A stretch of DNA of 64,000 nucleotides from an uncultured Victivallales bacterium. GTDB taxonomy: Bacteria; Verrucomicrobiota; Lentisphaeria; Victivallales; UBA1829. Made by a program: the position numbers and the translations under genes. Positions 58,798-64,000 of this stretch are shown here, piece by piece (the first letter of the stretch is position 1; every line of letters begins with the position of its first letter). The stretch spans positions 133,014-197,013 of the forward strand of contig CAKUJH010000001.1 in assembly GCA_934661375.1 (NCBI GenBank), given 5' to 3'. The notes under the pieces were generated by a model. It made no database searches, had not been told where the DNA came from, and was given only the letters and a program-made list of their open reading frames with translations.

Positions 58798-58919
58798 GAC
58801 GCCACTGCCAAAAGTCTGCAGCTGGTAAAAACAATAGCATTCCCATACATTGTTCACGCTCAAAACATAACTGCGTTTTTATGAAATTTCTCGATTTTCG
58901 GACTTTTGGCAGTCGCGTC
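58798..58919. mobile_element. 122-bp MITE, copy 2
   Basis: 121 of 122 bases identical to 46351-46472, with the same 19-bp inverted ends (58798-58816 and 58901-58919). Sits 26 bp after the regulator stop and 91 bp before tRNA-Ser. No clear target duplication is visible at either copy. Confidence 0.88.
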
Positions 58920-58966
58920 ACAAGTAGCATTTTGAAAAAAATATGAAATATCAGAGAATTTAAAAC

Positions 58967-58994
58967 TTGAAAAAGAAGAAATATCGGTTATATT
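58967..58994 (+). promoter_or_regulatory. promoter of tRNA-Ser
   Basis: TTGAAA (58967-58972), 16-bp spacer, TATATT (58989-58994) followed by AC, 17 bp before the tRNA. Confidence 0.65.
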
Positions 58995-59010
58995 ACTTCA
59001 TCTTTTATGC

Positions 59011-59100
59011 GGAGAGATGGCCGAGTGGTCGAAGACGCAACATTGGAAATGTTGTGTAGGGGTAACTCTACCGTGGGTTCGAATCCCACTCTCTCCGCCA
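59011..59100 (+). tRNA. tRNA-Ser (GGA)
   Basis: 90 nt with a long variable arm (TGTAGGGGTAACTCTAC) and encoded CCA. Acceptor GGAGAGA/TCTCTCC, anticodon loop TTGGAAA with anticodon GGA, T arm GTGGG-TTCGAAT-CCCAC, discriminator G. Its 3' end is the likely attachment site of the island that follows. Confidence 0.96.
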
Positions 59101-59110
59101 TTTTTTTTGC
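59095..59110 (+). other. putative attachment-site core (attL-like) at tRNA-Ser 3' end
   Basis: CCGCCATTTTTTTTGC, spanning the tRNA CCA end and the following T8GC. The same 16 bases recur at 63639-63654, each time leading into the same ~350-bp conserved sequence. Consistent with site-specific insertion at tRNA 3' ends. Confidence 0.5.
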
Positions 59111-59459
59111 CCTTTTCCCAATCTACCCCGAGAAGTGAAAAATTCGGACTTCCGCTAAAACTCGTTTACTCAAAGGGTTTTACAACTTTTTGTCCCGTGT
59201 GCATGAAACACACTCAGAATCCGTCAAGCGGCCGATTTTGCCGGAATAATTCTGAGAATCGGCCAAAATTCTGAGTTTTTCTGGCGTTTTGGGCCATTTC
59301 CTGGGGAGACTTCAGAATTTTTGTGATACTCATATCCCGATTGGTCTATCGAGAAACCGAACCCCCTTTTTTTTAGCCATTTTCCGAGGTATTCGTTTCC
59401 CGTTCCCTGTCCGCTTTTTCATCGGGGGTAAATCAAAATTACCCTCAAAACACCCCCTA
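59101..59459. repeat. conserved island end, copy 1 (~360 bp)
   Basis: Direct repeat of 63645-64000, roughly 88-90% identical by eye. It contains nested inverted repeats (GGCCGATT/AATCGGCC and TCAGAAT/ATTCTGA within 59218-59264). A minus-strand reading gives similar peptides in both copies (FDLPPMKKRTGNGKRIPRK here), but copy 1 is broken by a frameshift and stop, so coding is doubtful. Confidence 0.7.
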
Positions 59460-59552
59460 TTGTAACTGGCAGGGTTATCCATATCATAAATTCGATTTTT
59501 TCGAGTGAGGATACGAACCCTCGGTATGCGGGAAACCAAAGGTCTCTACCAT

Positions 59553-59915
59553 TCAAAATACAACGGAGACAACATCTTCCAGCGGAATTGCCATCCCGTC
59601 TTCCATGACCAGCGTCTTCTCCGGAACGGAGATGTGCCGCACCCGGTCCGTGACGGTCACATACGCGCCGCCAGACTTCCGCTCGTCCGGGACAAAGTAT
59701 TCGATGGTCACCTTCGGACGGTCTTTCAGCCTGGCGGCAAGATCGGTGAGACGGCGGTTCAGTTCTTCGGCCTCCTGCGGGTCCAGTTCGCGCCTTTCGG
59801 AGGTCAGCCGGGCAGTTTCCCCTACCGACGCCTCGTAGCCCGTTAGCGCGGCAAACGGCATGGCCGGAAATACGGATACTACCTCTGTTCCACGGCAATC
59901 AAAGACCCGAGTCAT
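59553..59915 (-). CDS. YolD-like domain protein
   Basis: 120 residues from the ATG at 59915; the frame is open to 60029, but the upstream part lies over the recombinase gene. The C-terminal ~50 residues (GAYVTVTDRVRHISVPEKT, then EDGMAIPLEDVVSV) fit the YolD-like beta fold found in phage, plasmid and ICE genes, often beside a Y-family polymerase or recombinase. The N-terminal part is helical (ERRELDPQEAEELNRRLTDL). No clear ribosome-binding site. Divergent from and overlapping the recombinase fragment region. Confidence 0.5.
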   Translation of the reverse strand: MTRVFDCRGTEVVSVFPAMPFAALTGYEASVGETARLTSERRELDPQEAEELNRRLTDLAARLKDRPKVTIEYFVPDERKSGGAYVTVTDRVRHISVPEKTLVMEDGMAIPLEDVVSVVF

Positions 59916-59942
59916 CAATGCCCACTTCGCAAAATCCCCTGC

Positions 59943-60833
59943 AGCGAGCTTGAAAAACTTGTTCTGAAGCAGATCGTGGACATCTTCAAGTTCCCGTCGA
60001 TTCTCCGCGCGACGCTGGCGGCGGTTCACGAACGGGAAGTGAATCTCCGGCGCTGTTACGAGCTGGACATCGACCGGCTGACGGGACGGCTGGTCGAACT
60101 GCGGAAGGAGGCGCTGAACGAAAATGCAGACTTCGACGAGATCAAGCGCGCAGCTGAAATGCAGGCCTCGGTCCGGAAAAAAGCCAAAGCGCTGACCGCC
60201 CCGGTCGCGGAAGAAGAGGTCATCAAAGCCCTGAACGATATCAACGGTCTGTGGGAATTCATGTTCCCCGGAACCAAGAGCGAACTGCTCCGGATGGTGC
60301 TGGGCAAAATCATCGTCTTCCCGGAACAGATTTCCTTTGTCCTGAAAGTGGAAGGCCTGAAAGACCTCGCCGAGGAGATGGCGATGTCAGGATTTTTCAA
60401 CATGGTGCATGAGCAGAACACGGAAATATTCCCCGAGGCGGAGCAGGAAGTTCTGGAGGACGGTTCGATCAAACTGACCATGAGAGTGGATTCGAAGCGG
60501 ATCGACGGACATCGGCATCTGGTGCTCCTTGCCCCCGGTGCGGAGCGGCTGAAGCAGACCTCGCTTCTCCGGGCGATCCAGAAGTCGCGGCAGTGGACGG
60601 ACATGCTGATCAACGGCGAGGCTGGCAATGTCACCGACCTGGCGGAAAAACTCGGCTACAAGCCGTCATACGTCACAAGAATCCTTTCCCTGAACAACCT
60701 CGCGCCCGACATCGTGGAATCGATCCTCGCCGGGACTGAGCCCGAGGGAATGTCCATCGCAAAGATCACCGCCCAGCCTATTCCGGAGGACTGGAACGAG
60801 CAGCGGCGGCTTTACGGTTTTCCGGTGCGCTGA
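59943..60833 (+). pseudogene. large serine recombinase, C-terminal fragment
   Basis: About 297 codons without the N-terminal resolvase catalytic domain (no catalytic Ser). The remaining protein begins at the coiled-coil region (LEKLVLKQIVDIF ... VHEREVNLRRCYELDIDRLT) and ends with a ParB-like HTH block (VTDLAEKLGYKPSYVTRILS, LAPDIVESILAGTEPEG, IPEDWNEQRRLYGFP) typical of serine-recombinase tails in some phyla. The first possible start codon (GTG at 59976) gives 285 residues. Cut off where the YolD-like gene begins, so the island probably cannot excise on its own unless another recombinase acts. Confidence 0.65.
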
Positions 60834-60847
60834 CATCCTTCACCCGA

Positions 60848-60881
60848 ATCCCCGTTTGAACTTTTCAGACGGGGATTTTTT
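60848..60881 (+). terminator. rho-independent terminator after the recombinase
   Basis: Stem ATCCCCGT/ACGGGGAT (60848-60855 and 60869-60876), 13-base loop, six T. 60882-61015 after it is very GC-rich with no supported gene; composition then drops sharply to AT-rich at about 61016. Confidence 0.75.
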
Positions 60882-61058
60882 GCGTTTCCGGGGCCGCTGT
60901 GGCGCGAGTTCGCGGCAGGGCCGGGAAACAAGGGCGGGAGGCGGGCCGGGGCGCGGAGAATGGGCCTTGTCGGGGGCGATTCCGGGCATACTCTTGTAAT
61001 CCCGTGCAGGGCAAGGAAAAAAGTTGAATAAAAATTCATTCGGAAGGTACATTTTATC

Positions 61059-61087
61059 TTGCATTTTTGTGGTTACTGATGTAATAG
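61059..61087 (+). promoter_or_regulatory. possible promoter of the radical-SAM module
   Basis: TTGCAT (61059-61064), 17-bp spacer, TAATAG (61082-61087). Weaker than the other promoters here, but it is the only candidate ahead of the small peptide genes. Confidence 0.3.
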
Positions 61088-61147
61088 TACTTCCAGATTC
61101 TTCCAAAATTGATATTTCAGTTCACATTGTAGCAGAAAGGAGTCCAA

Positions 61148-61294
61148 AAGAGAAAAATCGTAACTACATTCATGGCAGCAGTTGCATTTTTGGCAATGTG
61201 CTGTTTAACGGGGTGTGGCGATCCAGAAAAGCCTGCTGGTCCTGGAGGAGAAAGAATGCAACCCTATGATTCTTCTTCAGGGCAATATAAGTAA
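61148..61294 (+). CDS. small lipoprotein-like peptide with no canonical start codon
   Basis: Reads (K)RKIVTTFMAAVAFLAMCC-LTGC-GDPEKPAGPGG..., then ends SSSGQYK: a perfect lipoprotein signal (n-region RK, hydrophobic core, lipobox LTGC) and a ~28-residue mature part. A strong AAAGGAG (61136-61142) stands at the right distance for a start at 61148, but that codon is AAG, not ATG. The first ATG is at 61172, which removes the positively charged n-region. Either the start codon has mutated or a non-standard start is used. First gene of the radical-SAM module. Confidence 0.45.
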   Translation, partial: KRKIVTTFMAAVAFLAMCCLTGCGDPEKPAGPGGERMQPYDSSSGQYK

Positions 61295-61415
61295 ATCGTT
61301 ACTGAAACAGCAAAACAAGCTGACGGCAGGAGAAGTCTTGCCGCTTTCTTGTAATCCCGGAGGAGTGCCGAGAGTTCAATCAAGTTCAGCTATTTTTACA
61401 GGACAGTGTCGATGA
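61266..61415 (+). CDS. candidate 49-residue precursor peptide of the radical SAM enzyme
   Basis: MILLQGNISKSLLKQQNK then LTAGEVLPLSCNPGGV and a Ser-rich tail ending IFTGQCR, with Cys at 29 and 48. Its TGA overlaps the radical SAM start codon (ATGA), tight coupling often seen for peptide precursors and their modifying enzymes. A helical leader-like first half and a short Cys/Ser/Gly/Pro-rich second half fit a ribosomally made, modified peptide. GGAGGAG lies 15 bp upstream, rather far; the frame is also open upstream to a GTG at 61215. No known precursor family recognised. Confidence 0.4.
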   Translation: MILLQGNISKSLLKQQNKLTAGEVLPLSCNPGGVPRVQSSSAIFTGQCR

Positions 61416-62455
61416 AGAAAAAAACTACAGATAGAGGAAAAGACTCTATTAAACGAAAGAGCTCGGCAAGGCGCAGGACATGTCCTCTGCTGATTACTTA
61501 TCGCTGCAATCTGAACTGTGTGTATTGCTATGAACATTTCAAGGGAAATAAAAAAATGACCTTTGAAATGGCTAAGAGTATTGTTGAAAAAGAATTGGAG
61601 TTTGTAAAAAATTCTTCAGATTACGATGAACTTGAGATTGATTTCATGGGAGGCGAGCCCTTCATCGAATTTTCCTTGATCAAAAAGATTACGGAATGGC
61701 TTGCATCAGAGAAGCGGCCGGTTCCATGGATTTGTTTTGCATCGACAAACGAGACGCTGTTGACTCCGGAGATAAAATACTGGATGTGTCACCATAAAAA
61801 AATGTTTGTAGCAGGGTTGAGTTTTGATGGAACCCCCGACATGCAAAACATAAATCGAACACAAAGCGCAAAAAACGTAGATATCGATTTTTTCATGAAA
61901 CTCTATCCCAATCAGGGTGTCAAAATGACCATTTCGTGTGACTCCGTGAAAGATCTTGCGAAAGGTATCATATATCTTCATGAAAAAGGGGTTCCAGTAT
62001 CTGCAAATTGCGGATATGGAATGCCTTGGGATAAAAGAACTTTCAAAATCTATCAGCGCGAGCTAATAAAACTTGCGAAATACTACCTGCAGCACCCTGG
62101 CGTTACGCCCATTTCTATTTTTGATAAGAAATTCTTCTCTTTAGGAAAGGAAAGAGAACATCGCAAGTTTTGTGGAACAGGAACTGCGATGGCTACGTAT
62201 GATGTTGATGGGACACTGTATCCGTGTCATCTTTTTACTCCAATCGTTTTGGGTAAAAACGAAGCCGCTGAAATGCAGAAAAGATATGACTTCAATGCAG
62301 AATCTGTTCATTTCGACGAACGCTGCAAGGGGTGTTGCTTAGAAAATGTTTGTCCAACCTGTTATGGGTTCAATTATAAAATGACAGGTTCCATATCAAA
62401 GAGAGATCCTATTATGTGTGAACTGTATAGGATTCAGTTTGATGTTGCTGCCTAG
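61412..62455 (+). CDS. radical SAM/SPASM peptide-maturase-like enzyme, cut by an amber codon near the C-terminus
   Basis: 347 residues. Radical SAM cluster CNLNCVYC (Cys 32, 36, 39), FMGGEP and a TIM-barrel core, then a SPASM-type domain (about 250-340) with Cys in FCGTGTAM, LYPCHLF, CKGCCLENVCPTCYGF and MCELYRIQF that would hold auxiliary Fe-S clusters. This architecture is typical of peptide-modifying enzymes. The ATG at 61412 has AGGA 8 bases upstream. After the TAG at 62453 the same frame continues open for 69 codons (FHTELLKLKKKNGEEISEDE ...), as family C-termini do, so the stop looks like a CAG-to-TAG change. Confidence 0.8.
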   Translation: MKKKTTDRGKDSIKRKSSARRRTCPLLITYRCNLNCVYCYEHFKGNKKMTFEMAKSIVEKELEFVKNSSDYDELEIDFMGGEPFIEFSLIKKITEWLASEKRPVPWICFASTNETLLTPEIKYWMCHHKKMFVAGLSFDGTPDMQNINRTQSAKNVDIDFFMKLYPNQGVKMTISCDSVKDLAKGIIYLHEKGVPVSANCGYGMPWDKRTFKIYQRELIKLAKYYLQHPGVTPISIFDKKFFSLGKEREHRKFCGTGTAMATYDVDGTLYPCHLFTPIVLGKNEAAEMQKRYDFNAESVHFDERCKGCCLENVCPTCYGFNYKMTGSISKRDPIMCELYRIQFDVAA

Positions 62456-62665
62456 TTTCACACAGAACTTCTAAAATTAAAAAAGAAGAATGGGGAAGAA
62501 ATTTCGGAAGATGAATCACGGAACGCCCAAGGGATTATTTATTACTTTGAACATCCGCCGAAATCATTAACTCAAATTGAGAGAGAGGTGCGTAATGAAA
62601 AAGAATATTGCCTGGCCCGTAATTTGTTTTTCACAGGGAATCATGGAAATATGTTCCGGTCTTGA
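62456..62665 (+). other. in-frame 69-codon continuation after the radical SAM stop
   Basis: Open in the radical SAM frame from the TAG to TGA at 62663-62665. The first ~30 codons (helical, FHTELLKLKKKNGEEISEDE) look protein-like; the rest overlaps the next gene in another frame. Either the lost enzyme tail or chance. Confidence 0.4.
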
Positions 62666-63020
62666 CGATTGGGGGGAAAGCAATATGCGCAGAGTAACTT
62701 CCGGCTGGTATAACAAGATGGAATTCATCGACTCGACAGGAAATGTTTTTTTTGTAAAAAAAATAATGACAGTTCCCAAAATAAATATTTTCAACAGATT
62801 GCTTTTTTCTGTTATAAACAAAAAACTGAAAGTAAGAATAATACACTTCAAATTAAAATCCCATATTTCCCTGGTAGAGTTCAAGACATTGATCTGCAAA
62901 AAAATTGATGAACAGAAAAAACACGGAAATGACTGCTCTCCGGGATGTAACACCGCCGAATTGAAAAAAAAGATTTTTCGCAGTTCAAACTTCAAAGACA
63001 TCATGATTCTGCTGTTGTAG
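62595..63020 (+). CDS. small protein of unknown function in the radical-SAM module
   Basis: 141 residues from the ATG at 62595 (GAGAGAGG upstream): MKKNIAWPVICFSQGIMEIC, then VTSGWYNKMEFIDSTGNVFF and a basic middle region, ending NFKDIMILLL. AT-rich like the rest of the module. Not recognised. The pattern is reminiscent of small accessory or immunity proteins, but that is a guess. It follows the radical SAM gene on the same strand. Confidence 0.55.
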   Translation: MKKNIAWPVICFSQGIMEICSGLDDWGESNMRRVTSGWYNKMEFIDSTGNVFFVKKIMTVPKINIFNRLLFSVINKKLKVRIIHFKLKSHISLVEFKTLICKKIDEQKKHGNDCSPGCNTAELKKKIFRSSNFKDIMILLL

Positions 63021-63049
63021 CCGGCGGATGCGGATATCCGGTGTGTTCT

Positions 63050-63610
63050 CAATCGCCGCAGACCGGCCCGAAGGTCTTATCCCCAACGGCATTGCCGCTT
63101 TCCGGAACCGAATATGAGGGTTTGCCGTTTTTACCTCTGCCTGTCAAGTCGTCCGTCAGACAATTCTTCAGAATATATGCAGCCGTCATCGCCCGTGTGC
63201 GCACGCCGTTCGCGTCCAAGTGCGGCAGACGTTTCTTCCGACTCATAACTCATACGCGCATACAAAGCGGTTGCGGTCTCCCAGCATTCCTGGGCATCTT
63301 CCGGTCCTTGAGGTTTCCGTGCCAGGAACACGGAGTACGAGAAACTGTCCCGCAGCTGAAACCATGACGGCGAATCTGTATTGGTCAGGTTGTTTCCGAG
63401 CAAACCGGAAAAATGACTGTTCGCCGGTCTGTACGGGAGTTTTGTACTCCATTGCGCAGCACGTGAATCGCCAAGCTCCGCAACGGGAGCATCCGGACAG
63501 CAAACCACTGCCGAATAGCCATCTTCGTTCTGCATGAAATACCGCGAGCAGAAAAAGAATTCCTGAACCGCACCGGGCAGAAGCTGCGCGGGATCGGCGA
63601 TGCCGGCATT
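63050..63610 (-). pseudogene. glycosidase C-terminal remnant (GH38-like)
   Basis: Minus-strand frame with FCSRYFMQNEDGYSAVVCCP, DAPVAELGDSR and SGLLGNNLTNTDSP then FQLRDSFSYSVFLA, resembling the late beta-sandwich of GH38 alpha-mannosidases (a NNxWxTN-type motif followed by RFSL). Frames switch around 63240 (AYILKNCLTDDL continues in another frame) and no start is present. GC content is higher than in the radical-SAM module. Family is uncertain. Confidence 0.3.
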
Positions 63611-63638
63611 CTGATCGAAGAGCCTATTTCCGCTTTTC

Positions 63639-63654
63639 CCGCCATTTTTTTTGC
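63639..63654 (+). other. putative attachment-site core (attR-like)
   Basis: CCGCCATTTTTTTTGC, identical to 59095-59110. Its wider context (63635-63660) matches the 3' end and flank of tRNA-Asp (19740-19766) better than tRNA-Ser, as if this junction came from a tRNA ending in TTTCCCG. Confidence 0.5.
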
Positions 63655-64000
63655 TTTTTTCCAATCTGCCCGGAGAAGTGAAAAATTCTGACTTCCGCTA
63701 AAACTCGTTTACTCAAAGGGCTTTACGACTTTTCGCTCCGTGTGCATGAAACACACTCAGAATCCGTCAAGCGGCCGATTTCGCCGGAATAATTCTGAGA
63801 ATCGGCCGAAATTCTGAGTTTTTCTGGCATTTTTGGCGACTCCCTGGGGAGACTTCAGATTTTTTGTGATACCCTTATCTCGATTGGTCAATTGAGAGAC
63901 CGAACACCCCCCTTTTTCAGCCCTTTTTCGGGGTGTCCGTTTCCCGTTCCCTGTCCGCTTTTTCATCATGGGTAAATCAAAATTACCCTCCAAATACCCC
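63645..64000. repeat. conserved island end, copy 2 (~360 bp, runs to window edge)
   Basis: Direct repeat of 59101-59459. The minus-strand reading is open for 78 codons here (EGNFDLPMMKKRTGNGKRTP, KNARKTQNFGRFSELFRRNR), whereas copy 1 has a stop and frameshift. Marks the left end of a second, related island continuing past the window. Confidence 0.7.

Noticed and set aside
58782..58930. Small gene reading through MITE copy 2 (also at 46331-46540)
   Set aside because: The frame exists only because both MITE copies are nearly identical; the inverted ends explain the conservation better than coding.
59419..59898. 159-codon minus-strand frame overlapping the YolD-like gene
   Set aside because: Different frame of the same strand, Arg/Gly-rich with no domain; the YolD-like frame explains the region.
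61024..61269. 81-codon frame starting MNKNSFGRY ahead of the radical SAM gene
   Set aside because: It overlaps the LTGC lipoprotein-like frame, has no ribosome-binding site and looks random in its second half.

Overview
The window looks like a chromosome segment of a gut-type Lentisphaerota bacterium (order Victivallales) or a close PVC-superphylum relative. This is inferred from gene content only: a didermic envelope (hldD, gmhA, lpxK), a pseudopilin-type secreted protein, several hybrid GntR/LacI sugar regulators beside DUF4838 and glycosidase genes, an ECF sigma factor next to a large Ser/Thr kinase, and a Tad pilus locus. No rRNA gene is present to confirm it.

Layout. 1-6.4 kb: the end of hldD, then a leftward dksA-lspA-miaA operon, an IS4-like remnant, and a leftward operon of an ArsR regulator, a NifX-like protein and a four-domain sulfur-transfer flavoprotein. 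6.4-19.6 kb: an eroding sugar-use region. Intact parts are a ROK regulator, a Gfo/Idh/MocA dehydrogenase with its GntR/LacI regulator, and a second GntR/LacI regulator followed by a pseudopilin, a secreted protein, a DUF4838 protein and a helical-toroid protein. Between them lie truncated remnants (GH13-like, VCBS-like, sugar isomerase, GH63-like). 19.6-31.7 kb: housekeeping genes: tRNA-Asp, xerD, apbE, dsbD-like, an aminotransferase with an Lrp regulator, cdsA, uppS, gmhA, dnaN, recF, lpxK, rsmG. dnaN-recF has no dnaA beside it, but DnaA-box-like sites lie just upstream.

31.6-39.7 kb: a leftward Tad operon (cpaB, an FHA-tadA fusion, tadB, tadC) continuing into DUF192, FHA-membrane, PEGA-lipoprotein and rsmG genes. 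39.9-44 kb: a tiny exported Lys/Gly tetrapeptide-repeat protein, then an ECF sigma factor, a Ser/Thr kinase and a secreted esterase. 44-46.5 kb: a carbohydrate-binding-domain gene cut at its 5' end, a dead IS630 element and a 122-bp MITE. 46.5-51.6 kb: guaB, a small membrane protein, ispF, a GH20 enzyme and an esterase. 51.7-58.8 kb: a leftward five-gene sugar operon starting with a NagA-like deacetylase and divergent from a third GntR/LacI regulator, then a second MITE copy.

59.0-64 kb: a mobile island attached to the 3' end of tRNA-Ser. Its ~360-bp left end recurs at 63.6 kb after the same 16-bp tRNA-end sequence, which suggests tandem islands. It holds a YolD-like protein, a truncated serine recombinase, and an AT-rich module of a small lipoprotein-like peptide, a 49-residue candidate precursor peptide, an overlapping radical SAM/SPASM enzyme interrupted by an amber codon near its C-terminus, and an unknown small gene. 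This possible radical-SAM-modified peptide (RiPP-like) system is the most interesting item.

One promoter architecture recurs before unrelated genes: TTGACA-like, 16-17 bp, then TATATT, often followed by AC.
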